Of a stretch of DNA of 64,000 bases, positions 1 through 13,300 are shown piece after piece. A program made the translations under genes and the position numbers. The stretch's first letter is position 1. The number at the start of each line of letters is the position of its first letter. Location of the stretch: contig CM106585.1 of assembly GCA_048013815.1 (NCBI GenBank), forward strand, positions 13,950,001-14,014,000, in the 5' to 3' direction. The notes under the pieces are model-generated. The model worked only from the letters and a program-made list of their open reading frames with translations. It searched no databases and had not been told where the DNA came from. The stretch comes from Setoptus koraiensis (Eukaryota; Arthropoda).

Positions 1-196
1 TGCGCAACAGCAGCATCCCTCGATAGTGCGCCAGTGGTTGCTGTTGTTGTGGTGGTTGGTGTAGTTGTTGAGGTTGTTGTAGCTGTTGTTGGCGTTGTTG
101 TTGTTGCTGTTGCTGCTGTTGCGTCGTCTATTATTGGCTGGGCTTGTTTGTTGTCGTTGTTTGACAGCAACAACAAATTGTGCAAATCCTGTATAC

Positions 197-452
197 CGAG
201 CAACAATTTTCCCTTTGAGTCCATGGAAATGACACTCAAATCTAGCCGATGTTTCGACTTGAACACAGACTCTTTTGATGGCATCTCCAATAGTGATGGC
301 GGCCCAAACGGTATGCAAACACCGAATAGGGCCAATATAGGCTCCTGATTGCCGCTCACGGCCTGATCTGACTTGAGCGGGTGCCCGCCTAGGCCCATCA
401 TGGGCTGCCCCTGGCCGTGCAATACCTTTATGCGCCCTCTGATGTCCAGGCG
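197..452 (-). CDS. ss: spineless coding exon 7 (start of PAS-B)
   Basis: Begins after AATTGTTTAG with [20 protein letters not shown]. It then has [20 protein letters not shown] and [20 protein letters not shown], matching the first part of AhR/spineless PAS-B. Similarity stops after LLLG, where a GTATAC donor occurs (196-195). The frame stays open to base 1 but is only Thr/Ala low complexity, so I end the exon at 197. If unspliced it would run off the window. Confidence 0.8.
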
Positions 453-3400
453 CTAAACAATTTTTTCATTGACCAAATTTGATACAACACATATTATATT
501 AGCATATTATACGGTGAGCAATATTAGATATTATTATATATTATGTTTACCGAAATGGCCGCCAGTGCCATATCGATACGACAGTAACATATTGATCAGC
601 TGACAGGACAGCGATTGTGGGACAATTGATGCATCCGCAATTGATCACATCATCGTGCCTGTTACATAATGTGTCCAGTGTCCATGATGACGCAATCATG
701 GGCTGTCATTGTTGAACAGAGCAGTGAGAACATAGCACAGACAATAATGCAAGGATGACAGCCAATGATAATGACATTAAAACAACAGCAACAGCAACAA
801 CAGCAACAACAACAACAACAACAAATCGATCATCATGATCACGGTTGGGTGCGGCCTTGTTTGGTTTGCCAGCGCCACTTACAACTATCGCTGTTGTTGC
901 CGGTTGTTGGTTGCCCGTTTGTTGTTGTTGGTTGCCCGTTTGTTGTTGTTGGTTGCCCGTTTGTTGTTGTTGTCGGCGGTGGTGGTGCTGTCATTTTTGC
1001 ACTGCCATTGTCATTGATCTGCATGGGTGCACCACTTAATGGGCTACCGTTGCTCGCCCAAACGCGCCCATCAACAATCGTCGTAAGCGAACGCAAACAA
1101 CAATCGTACACCAATCGCAGTCCGAAATAACAATTGCAACTCAAAATCACTACACTACTTACCAAAAAACCCGACGTGTTGTCCAGTAGACAGCGAAATC
1201 TCACTGTGAAGTTCCTCTCCAACATTTGCCGGTGTTCCTCTGCGATGTGGGCCCACATGAGCCGTCGATCGATTGTTGATAGACGAGACAAATACAAGAA
1301 AATTTGGTCAGCATAAACTATACAACAATACATAAATAAATAACATCATCGCTATATAAAGCTAAATGAAATAAAGGTTGCACGCGCTGGCAAGCTCACC
1401 TGAGTCGAGTACTTGCTGCAGCGACAGCGAGAAGCCGTTGCACTTGTCGCTGTCGGTCCCGTTGGCAGTGTTAGAGTTGTTAGTGGCGCTATTTGTTTGT
1501 TGACCGTGATTGTTGTTTGTAGTAGACGTATTCATGTGAGAGTTCCACATGAGCTGATGCATGAGCTCCTCGCGATCCTCCGAATGCACGAGCTCGTACA
1601 CGCTCTGGTGGCAAATGTCCGACTGTTTCCGGCGACGCGACGCGTCCAGTTGTGTTTTTAACCGATTTGGCGCCACCAAATTCAAAATTTCAAAATTTCA
1701 CAATTTTTCAATTTGCGAATCGTCGGCGCATTCGAATTAGCGAGTTTGCGAGTTTGCGAGTTGCCGGGTTGCCGGGTTGCCGAGATTGCCAATTTCGTGC
1801 GGTTGGGGCGATTCGTTGGATCGGGACGAGAGAAAAAGTTAGAGTCGTGTGATGATGATTTGCACGGCGAGCGTCAAGGTTGCGGCGCCACACAACGGGC
1901 CCCCCATTTGGCGGCCTCGGGCTGCCCGGCGCCGCAATGTGCCGGCGATGCGCCGGCAATGCTCTACCGGGTAGCCCGAAGCGAGCCAGCGAGAGCGGCC
2001 ACGGGCCAGAGAGCGGGCGTCTGGTCAGCAAATCGAGGCGACTGTCAAGTGCGTCTGGCTGGCACTTTGATAAGCTTTAAACGAGCGCGGGTAGAGCAAT
2101 AAAAATGTCAATTGACACTTTTATTGCCGGTGTGCGCAGCCGATTGCCAGCAGCCAGCCGGCAGCGGACAGGTAAATTCATGTTAATGCGCTTAATTGGA
2201 GGTAGGTGTCAAGTGGTGCGTAATTAACTCGTCTTGTCAAACTTTGATATATATCGTGCGTTGATTTATTGGCGCTTGCGAATTTGCGATTTCGTCTCAC
2301 TGTTGTTAGCAACTAAAATTAGATTTAATTTGATCGACTCTACCCGTACCGTCTGACTACAGGCTAACAACGGCCGGCCGACAGTTGCGCAACACTGAGC
2401 AGCAACAGCGACAACTTGCGACGAGCGACAGCGACAACTTGCGACGAGCGACAGCGACAACTTGTAGTCGACAAGCTGAGACAAATGCAAATTCAATTGA
2501 CAATTGCCAGCAGCAGATTTGCTTGCGTCATGTGGCCGGTGTCGGTGGTGTGGTTGTCGGTGGTGTTGTTGTTGGTGTTGTTGCTGGCGCTGTTGTCGGT
2601 GCCGTTGTTGTCGGTGTTGCAATGGTTGTCGCGTTGTTTTAGCAGCAACAACACATTAATCAGCGTGCCTTCAATTAGATTTATAGTGTCACTCTGAACA
2701 ATTATACACTGTGTGACTCACCTGGTGGAATCCCAAATAAGTTTCCACTGTATGCGAAGTATAAAACACTTCGCCATCACATGTTAGTATGAGCAAGAAT
2801 CCGTTCAAGGCCTTTGGTGTCGTTATTATTGTTTATTTCGTAGTTGTCACAGAATATTGTCGCATTGTCGTCGGTGCGCAACCAATTGTGATTGTTGTGA
2901 TTGTTGCGATTGTGAGTTTGTGCAAAGTTGTGCAAAGTTGTGCGCAAATTGGCGATGCAAATTGTGTGTTGTTGTAAATCGGTGTGAATCGTCGAGTTGG
3001 GTGAAGGAAGAATTGTAATTATAATTAGTACACTGATTAGTATTGGATAGGTGATTAGATTGAGCTTGTCGGGTAGAGAAGACCCAATGATTTGTATGCC
3101 GAATTGTGTGCCCATCATACAAATCTAGCCCCAATCTCATCTTGAGAGCTAGCCCGACGTGTCACGTTGGATTGCTCGACGCTCGTCGATTGGTCTCGAC
3201 ACTATACTAAAAATAATAAGTAAAATGTATTGCCTGTGCGTATTGGCGTCATTGTGTTGCAGTCGGACAGTGCGACCGGCATGAGCAAGGCAAGCGACTA
3301 ATTAGTCGCTAATTAGTGAGCAAACGCGAAAAATTGCGCCGTTTATCGCCCTATCACCTTGTCACTTCATGCTCGCTTTGTGTTTGTGGCCGCCATTGGA

Positions 3401-3673
3401 CAAAGTCGCTCACTGCGTAATCACTCTTGGTCACTCTTGGTCTGTTTGCTGGTCGCACTAGTGGACACAGGTAGTACACGGGTAATTAGATGCACGCCCG
3501 ATGGGCACCCAACAATCATAAAAACGATGCGGGTCCCCCGTTTCTAATTAGCATTTTGTAATTTTGTAATTTTGCACTGAGCGTAGCCGCGCCACCAGCT
3601 GCCAGCGGAGCCGCCGGCCAACAGGAAGTGGCAGTTGTAATGAGATTAGCGAGCGGACCCCCCACCTACACGC

Positions 3674-3710
<37 letters not shown>

Positions 3711-6700
3711 CGTGGCTGCAACAAAACGGCTCGTGCAAAATGTTTTTTCTCGACAGGCGACACACAAGCCACGCAAAATGCCTGCGCCGACCTGCTGGCC
3801 ACACAAACAAACGGATAATTCAGACTCTGAATTATCTCTGAATATCAGAGATTGAATTATCCCTACTGACTCCTTATAATCAATGTTGCGCCACACACAA
3901 ATGCGGCCAAAGTCGCCCTGCGCCACAATTACCGGACACTTGTTTGCCGGGATGACCGGGCAAGTTGCACGAGTTTTCGGTGCGGCCAAAATGCCATTTT
4001 CGTAATGACAATGACACTGATGCCGTTGGTTAATTGTCTGTTTCTTGGGCGATTCTGCAGCATCAGCAGCACTCAAGTTGAGAGTCTCGATTGCAGGCTC
4101 ACTTCGATTGGCGCAACATTGGGGCATTGGCATTGTCAGGCAGAAAAGGCGCCGATGTCGAGCTATGCCACTGCAAACTGCAGCATTTTATACAACGATT
4201 TGTATACAATTTTATACACCGATTTGTATACAATTTTATACAACGATTTGTATACAATTGTGTACAAATGGATGAAAATTTTGGATTAAACTGGCACTTG
4301 GTTGGTGATGTTTGCAACGTACAACAATGCGCGTTATATCGAGCGATGGCGGCCATCGATAAATCGCTGTCGGCCGGCCAGTATCACGAGCGGCGCCATT
4401 CAAGTGACAGGTGAGATAGGTCAACAAGCAATTGCAATTGCATCAGTGTGTCGCCGCAAAAACACATTCTAATAACATATACATTGTTGTATACGTTGTT
4501 GTAACATGTAGGTTTGGGCGCTGTTCCCATGGCCCGTTGCATTGGCCATTGGTCATTATAAAACGGCGCGCGGCACAATGGGATATCTCTCTCTAGTGAC
4601 TCTCTAGTGACTCGCGAGCCAGCAGCGAGTCAATAGAGAGCGAGAGAGACAGAGAGAGATAAAATCATTCAATCATCATTATTATCATTATCGTTATTAT
4701 CTTGTGACTAGTCAACAATAACTGTAATTTATCATGTCAGACAATGTGATCGTCGTCATGTGCGACCATCATTGTGTGCCTGCCACAATCTGTTTGCCTA
4801 TACCCAATCAGCTGTATCATTTGTGTTTGTTGGGCGCTGTTTGTCGTTGTTGTTGTCGTTGTTGTTGCTGCTGCTGTTGTTGGTGTCGTTGTTGCTGTTG
4901 TGTGGCGCCGCTAACACCAACTATCGCTATATATAGATGGTAGCAACAACAGCGCCAACAACAGCGCCAACCACAACAACCAACAAACAACAGCACACAA
5001 ACAACGTTGCAACTGTGCAAGTGTGTGAACAACAATGTCGCCCCCAAACTGGCCACTGGTCACCTGGTGAATGCACTCGCACGAGCACGTGCTCCACTCA
5101 TTACATCATCGTCGTCGCGCGTTTATAGTTGCACGGGCAGTGCATTGGGCCCATTGCATCAGCTTGTGTGTGTGTGTGTATTGCGTCAGCTTGTATGTAT
5201 TGCGTCATGTCAGTGTATTATAGGTGCCCCTCGAGTTCGTTTGCACGCAATGTGCACCAGTGCACAGTTGTGCCGCCCTCTGTGCCATTGGCGTTCCTGC
5301 GCCAACTTTGCCAACTACATTACTCATCTTGACAGCTATTGTGAGCTACATTTGTACATTTGCACATTTGCCATCTCTGTGCCACTTTCGCCAAACACTC
5401 CATCTGTGTGCTAGTTTCGCCAAACATTTCATCTCTGTGCAAAAAGGGCAGCGCACACACACGAGCGAGGCCATTAGTAAATGACCATTCCGGCCTGACC
5501 GTGAGCCGTCAAAGTGAGCCGAGCAAAGTTCAGTTTCAAAGCAGTTTGACAGCGTGTTGCGGGTTGTCGAAACAGCTAACAACAATCGTAATTAGCTCGC
5601 TCGCCCGTGCCGACCATATGCTCGTTGGCGCCACTTGACCGCTCGGGCGACTCGGGCAACGCGGGCGACTCGGGCAACGCGGGGGCGCGAGCGAGGCCAG
5701 TCGCTAGCGGAGTGGAACATGGACGATAAATGAGCAGCAACTAATTGAATTGTTGTCGACATCAATAATGCGTTTATGGCCCGTGTGTGTCAGTGATAAA
5801 GTCGTGACTTGACTCAAATAACTCGAGCAGCCAGCTCATGACTAGAGCCAATTGTTGTTGTGATATCAATGTGCGATCAAATTGCGTCATATCAACTGGC
5901 CAATTTGCTCTTGTTTGTTGATGTTTGCGTTTATCCAGTTTTATGGTTATGATGTCTCGCTGTTGTTGTCGTTGTCGCTGTTGTTGTCGTTGTCGCTGTT
6001 GTTGTCGTTGTCGCTGTTGTTGTCGTTGTCGCTGTTGTTGTCGTTGTCGCTGTTGTTGTTGTTGTCGCAATTGGAGCAAGCAGCCGCGCGAAAGAGGCCA
6101 ATGCTCAAGATTTCATGACGACCATGATGAGCATGGTGATGATGGCGTGACAAGCGACGGTCACCATCATCATCACGGCTACTGTCATCATTTATAACTG
6201 CACACACACACACACACACACACATGACGCAACATGACGCAATAGATAAATGGACGCAAATAAATAAGACATTGCCGCTGGTATCGATGGCAATTGACGG
6301 CCAGCTGATTGTTGTGTCATGATGATATTTGTGTCATCATTGTCATGACGATATTGTCATTATTATCTCTATCACTATTGCAACTGCCATTACTGGCGCT
6401 GTTACTGTTACGAGATGCTCCATGTGGAGCGTCGCAGCCAATATAGGCGAGCTCATGAGAAAATTGTTGATATATCCCATGATTTGAACAGCACACTCAA
6501 CTCATAGTGTCACTACAAACCGCATAGTGTCACTGCGGACCGCATAGTGTCACTGCCCAGTGCATAGTGTGTTCCCATGACACACTCGCTCGTTTGAGTG
6601 GCATTACGTAACTGGAATTACGTAACTGGAATTATGTAACTAGGCAACGCAGCGCCAGCACTAATACACAGACAGCCTCTTTGGCCTCTTTAGAACTCTT

Positions 6701-9700
6701 TGCCGGCCAAACTTTGGCCGGCAATGGCGAGTGGTCGCTTCGCTGGTCAATCTAACTAGATTAACCGCTCACCGCTGCTGCCAACTGCGCCAAAGTCACC
6801 TGGCGGCGGATCGTACGCAATCATATAATATCATAAATATATATCATAAATATAATTATGTCTGTGTTTGGCCGCCATTGCCGCCGCATCATACAGGCAA
6901 ACGCATCTCACACAGGCAATAAAGGTAAATACGAGTAATATCCAATATTACAATACCAATCCAATATAAACTAATGCGAATATAATGGTTGTCCCAAAGT
7001 GGTGCCAGGGTGCACACGTAACGACATAATAATTTCGGCCAGCATTTCGGCCAGCAGCAACAAGCGCGGTCATGCATCATTAACTATTGACTAATAGTTA
7101 CGTAAGACACTGTCCACTCATAATGATCGGCTGGCTGCTGCTGCTGCACCCTGCGTCATCGCTTTATTATTATTGGACACTGTGTCATATCTGCCAACAA
7201 CGACTAGTGGTGGGAACGCAAACTACGCCGACGGCGAGCCAACTGCGCCGACGGCGAGCCAATCGTGTCAATGAATTGCGACAAAACAAACATGTCACAT
7301 GATAAGCAGATAATAATAACTGCTCGCTGCCATGACAACGTGACTCATAATCGGACTCGAAATCGGACTCATAATCGCACTCATAATCGCACTCATAATC
7401 GCACTCATAATCGGACTCGTAATTGGATCAATATGCCAGCATCAACAATGTCAGTGGCAGAGGCGACAAAAGTGACCGAAACTCACCTGTAGAATGAGAT
7501 CTCCTTCCATTTTCAGTTGTGGTGGGTACGACAGATTGCCAGTGTTGTTGTTGTTGTTGTGTTGCGCTACCTGGTGATGATGATGCTGGTGATGGTGATG
7601 AGAGTGCTGGTTGTGCGCCGCTGGATCTAGGTGGTTGTTGTACTGATGATGATGATACGACGCCAGGTAGTGAGCTTGTTGCTGTTGTTGATGGTGCTGT
7701 GAGGATGGATTTGTCATGCCGGCGCTAGAGGCAAGCTGCTGCTGCTGCTGACCGTGCCCGTCCACGTGTAAAGGAACTAGGTGATGCTGACCATTGTGAG
7801 TAGTGTGCTGGTCGTGGTGCAAATTGCCACCCGTTTGCGTGCCATTTGAATAGCCGGCGGACAGGTTGCCGGCGCCTATTGCCAACTTTTTGTTGCCCAT
7901 CACCGAGGGCCTCAATTCTCGTTGTCTGGCCAGTGCGGCTGCCCGTTCGCGCAGTCCATTTTTATATTAATCCGTTTTTTTATTAATCCAATTTTCCATT
8001 CAAATTTTATTAATCCAATGAGCCAACAAGCCCGAGATTATGTTTCATATTTATGTTTATTTATGTTGCCGTTTGGGTCGTTTTATTGGTCCAAATCCAA
8101 AGCGATACAGACACGGGGATAAAGAGCGACCGGTTAGTAGCCGAATATCGTGGTGATAATTAACAGGTATAATTGTCACCCTAGATTTAGAATTCGCCCT
8201 GGATCTCATCATCAACGGTGCTCGATTGAGATGCACCCATCAGGCACAACATGATGGCAACTGGTCACGAATGGACAACAGGGTAAACAGGGTTTTCGCA
8301 AGGGACACGCCACGAAAGGAACGAAAGGAGGTCCGAGCGAAACTCATTGGCTGAATCGCGAGATTGTCGGAACAGATATTCGCTGTGCGAGCAACCCTTT
8401 CGTTGTTGCTGACATGATTCGATATTATTTGATATGGAAATGCGTTGCTCAATTATCAATGGTCGCAGAAATCACACTTTGCAAGACACTTTCGAAATTG
8501 AAATCTCAACAGTGTCTTGCAAAAACGTGCGTGCACCCCGTGACGGACCACGTATAAAGCGCGCATGAATTTGCGAAATTTTCAGCGATCACTTTTTTCG
8601 GCGTCAATTTTTTCTGCGGTCATTTTTTTCGGCGATCATTTTTTTTTTTCGGTGATTATTCCTGGAACCAGGATAGCGCTGCAAAGAAAGGCGCTTCTTG
8701 CACCTTACTTTGCAGCGTTTGCTCGGGCAAACGGGGAAACAGTAACAGTAGTTTGAGTTTTCGGAAATTTGGGCCAACGATGAATTCCGTTAGTGGGCAT
8801 CTTGCGCACAGATTGCAAAGATTTACATTGTTGGGGGCAGCTGATTCGGGCTGACGCAATACGCAGTGCTGGCACAAACGACAGCAATTGCGTCGTTTGT
8901 GCAATTAGGGCGTAACTGAGCCACGACGTGAGCAGGTGATGTGCGCTGCGACGCTTAATTACGTAACGTCGCTGTTGGTCGCTGATGATGATTGGCCGCG
9001 CATCGGGGCCGCCGCGCTTGTTTCCGGCGCAGCGCGCACAGTTGCCGGCAACACGATGTGGCACATTGTTGTCGCCGATTTGCAACGCCAACAACAACAA
9101 CAGCAGCAACAGCAGCGGCCATAGCAGCGGCAACAACAGCGGCAACAACGACAACAACGACGACAACAGCGAGCAATTTCGCACGGCGCGGCGCACAGAG
9201 CGCCGCCATAAGGCACACGGTTGCGCGCTTTGCGGGGCCGAGTTGCGCTTTGCGGGGCGGCGTGTTGCGCAAAAGCATAATTAGCGTGCCCATTCAATCA
9301 ATCAATCAAAGGTGCACTTTGGCGACTGGCCGAAATCAGCTGCTCGCTGGAGCGGCCAGCGGCGGCGTAGTTACGTCACTGTCGAGTGCCGCTAACGAGA
9401 TGTTGTGCGCTCGTTTGGACGGCTCGGTCGCAGGCCAGCAGCCGCGCCAGCGCCAACAACCGCCGCAACAACCACGCCAACGACAGCAGCAACAACGGCA
9501 ACAACGACAGCAACAACAACAACAACGGCAACAACAACGGCAACATTGTTTATTGCTGTTGCAGCTCGGCAGCGCGTGCTTTCGGCCGACGATAACTGCC
9601 GGCCGAAATGTTGCCGCTGCTTTTTACGCTAATCGACGCGGCGGGCGCCCAGTTTTCGCTGGCGGGCCCCCGAACGGCGCAAAAGATAAAAGATCGATCA

Positions 9701-10329
9701 TGCAACGGCGGCGCGCACTCAGGTAAGCATCATTAGCCAATGATGATGTTTGCCGATGTTGGCGTCGATGTAACTTGTCCGTACGGTACGGCACACATAC
9801 ACTGAATTGAATCACTGGAGGCCCGCGCTGGGTATCGCGCCAGCCAACGGGCGCAAGCTGCCCGTACGCGCAACATTACGCAACGTGGCGCGTAGCCAAC
9901 ATCGCGCAACATTGCGCGTAGCCAACATTACGTAACGTTGCGTAGGTGAGTGGGCGTTTTTTGTTGGCCGTTTCGTTGTTGTTGTCGGCTGGCTGGCTGG
10001 CCGACCGATGTTGGTGTTCACAACAGTTTGCGGGCCGCTTTTGTTGGCGCTGACAAACAGAGCTTGTGAGAACAGAAACGATCGAGGCGACTGCATCGAT
10101 TTGTGGCCGATTCGCGCAACTATTCGCACGCTGCCACCCAATCCCAATTCGAATTTCGAAGGGCGCCCGCCGACGCAACTTTGTTGTCTGGCCCCACTGG
10201 CGACCGCTTGGCCGCCCGATCGGTACGTTAGGGTACGAACGCGGTACGTTGGGGGCCCGACAGGCGCCGCTAACACTGGCCGCACATACAGTTTGCAGCA
10301 ACAAAAATAAACCGTTACAATGGGTGACT

Positions 10330-10364
<35 letters not shown>

Positions 10365-13300
10365 ATGCATGCATTATTAGCGAGCATTGTCGCGCATTTT
10401 TACCTGTGCGCGTCATAATGATTATCTGGCCAGTGGCCAGGTAGCCCGGTGGCCACACGATGGCCAGACGACAGCAGCGCCCCTGCACAGGAAGTGGCAT
10501 CGCTACTATTGATTATAACGCGTGCGCTATAATGCAGCGCAGGCTATAAGGCGACTCGGTGTGTGGGCGAGAGAGGGCGACAGGGGCGAACAAGAGCAAG
10601 CGGCGACAAACAATGAGAAAGTTGCGCAATCTGATTTTAATGTTGGCTTGCAAATGGGGCTGCGACCGCACGTCTATATCTGGTGCATCTATAGGCAGTG
10701 TCTATGTGCCTATTGTGTCTATTTGTATTGTGTAACATGTATATATTACGTAATATCTGTATATTACGTAATATTTGTATATTATGTAATATCTGTATAT
10801 TATGCAATATCTATTTTGTGTGTGCATTATGTAATATCTATGTGTCATGGGCGACTTTTGCAGCATATAGAAAATCAATATTGGCCCAATCAATCAATAA
10901 TTGTTATTGACTGAACGGGCAGCGGTGCGTCCATTATGCTGTCCATTATCTGGCCACTGTTGGCATAACAACCGGCCCGGCTAACGGTGCCAACTGGTGC
11001 ATTCACCGCAAACTGTCTCTTTTTCGGGCAAGTTGTGGCTGCGCTGCGGGCGAGTCGTGGCCGCGTATCGGGCGAGTCGTGGCCGCGTATCGGGCGAGTC
11101 GTCGCCGCAATTCGGGCAAACTGTCCATTGTCGCTGGGCAAACAAGCTTGTCGCTTCGTGGAACAAGCGGCCAATAACACAGGTAGCAAAAGGCACTAGA
11201 TAACTAGTAATGCTGGCAATCATCCGGTAATTTCAGCAATGTTCCAGCGACTGTTCGGCAGTCGCCGGAATACGGTGCCCAATATAAATATACATGATGG
11301 CAACGGATGAAATATTGAATTTAAGCGCTGCGGGGTCCCCTTCGAGCACTGGCCGTTGTTTGCATGCTAACGACAGACTCGTTCGCGCCTCACTGGGCGC
11401 CGCTTTTGTCGTCGTTGTCATCTTACAAGTTGTTGAGTGGCGGCCTAACTGTGCAACGACTGGCCCCCAGCGGCAGCCTTCGTTGGGCCACGAGATAGCG
11501 GCTTCTAGGCACCGGATAGCGGCTTCTAGGCACTAAATTGCCGATACTAGAGAGGTAATAATCGACTCGACACAAGCGCCACAGTTTGTGTATTGATTAG
11601 TGTGTGGCACGCGCAACTGTGGCGCCCTATTTCGTTATTGCATGTGCGCTTGCTCGTACGACATGGAATGAACAAAAAATACACACATTATCTAATCTAA
11701 ATACAACAGTATCTAATGAAATATATCAAAGTCTTTAAATAAGCGACATTGGCGACAAACACGCCGTTGTTTAATGAGCGTCATTATGGGCCCGTTACGT
11801 AACAGGCAGCGAGCGGGCAGATTTGTTGACACGTCGGTTGGCGCAGCGCGTTGAGTGGCCGTCAACTAATCAGGTCAGCTTTTTATTGACTTTGTGCACG
11901 TACGGCCAGACCTATAGTTATTTATATATTGTATTTTTGCGACATTGAGCTGTCGTCAGATTTGCGACTTTGATCTCTTGTCCGATTTGCGATTGTGAGC
12001 TCTTGTCCGAGCAGACTGTGCAGCGACTCGCAGCAATCGCCTTCAGCTGTCAGTGGGTTGTCAGTTGAATTGGGCACAATTTGGCCAAAATTTGCACACA
12101 ATTTGCTCACAATTTGCAGCGTTGTCGCCACTCGCCACCGACAGCCGACCACCGACAACCGACAACCGACAACCGACAAGTGCGACAACCACCGACGACC
12201 GACAGCCGACAAGTGCATCTCGCCAACTCCAACTGGCCGGCAAGCCCCTCTTGCGTCGCTCGTTGGGTCGCTCGTCGCGTCGCTCGTTGGGTCGCTCGTC
12301 GCGTCGCTCGTTGGGTCGCTCGTTGCGTCACTGTTGGCGGCGGCAATCGCCAGCTCGGCCAGCTCGGCACTCGATGATTTGTTGGCCTGCATACATTATA
12401 TATTTGCCATTGTGTTTGCGTTGGCTCCGATTGTCAGTTGTCGCCATTGTCATGGTGAGTGGGTGTGTTGTGCTCATTACTGCCTGACACACACACAACG
12501 TACACGTTCATTAGCGAAGTCAATTAGCGACTTTTAGTTGGTTGCTTCATCGGCGTCGCCGGCGTCGTGGCGGCCACTGCCAGTGGCAGCCATGCTCACC
12601 GACCAGCGCCGTCTATTTTCATTCACGGCTCGCTCATTCGGCGGCTGCTGGCTGCCGAATGGCTGTCGAATGGCTGCCGAATGCCGAATTCGGCAACCGG
12701 CTCCGCTAATGAGAATCAACAATTTACAATTTAAATTCGCAACTGTGCCCGCTGCCGACACTTCCGAGCAGCAGACCAACGTCGTCGTTTTTCATAATTA
12801 TAATTCAGTCTTTTTATAGAGGCTCTGCACACTCACTATAGACAAATTTCGCCTGTTTATAGACAATCGGCGGCGCCAGCCACTCGAGCCGCGCTTCGAC
12901 TCGCAATTTTCGAGCAACATTTCGAGCAATTTCTCGAGCAATTTCTCGAGCGATTCCTCGAGCGATTTCTCGAGCAATTGTTCGAGTCGCTGCGACAGTT
13001 TGCAGCAGGCACGGCGCGCATTCCTGCGAGCCATTTCCTCTCGCTAGAGCCCGGTTGCGAGCCACAATGCGCCCCGGGCGGCCGCACCGATATACGCATA
13101 TATTTTTGTATCTAGATGCATGCAAATAATTTTGTCCGCCAGTGTGTGCCGCGTATCGGGCCGCGGCGCCAGACCCCACCGACTCGGTGCGGTTTGACAC
13201 CGAGCGCCGTAGCGATCCGATGATCCGACGGCGCCCTCAAACGCGTCGCTGGCCGATCTCGCTGCCAGACGATCGGATATTTCAACCGTTCAATTGCATC

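Larger units (their letters stand above)
453..1162 (-). other. spineless intron 6
   Basis: Contains an AT-rich patch near 470-550, a (CAA/CAG)n run at 781-824, and a 21-bp minisatellite at 903-972. No other gene is supported; ORFs here only translate the repeats. Confidence 0.75.
2812..7486 (-). other. spineless intron 3
   Basis: About 4.7 kb with no supportable gene. It carries (CA)n tracts at 3669-3708 and 6200-6224, a palindromic patch at 3811-3863, and tandem arrays at 4186-4258, 4839-4904, 5961-6066, 6501-6570, 6603-6642 and 7342-7424. The rest is degenerate simple sequence. Confidence 0.7.

Noticed and set aside
1-196. Continuation of spineless exon 7 to the window edge
   Set aside because: The frame is open but gives only Thr/Ala low complexity where PAS-B should continue, and a GTATAC donor lies at the point where similarity ends.
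5882-6225. Overlapping ORFs rich in Cys/Arg, Ser/Leu or Asn/Asp
   Set aside because: All are the 18-bp tandem repeat read in different frames.
8705-9726. Several long ORFs on both strands
   Set aside because: Driven by (CAA/CAG/CGG)n and GC-rich DNA lacking stops; no conserved motif, and they lie inside spineless intron 2.
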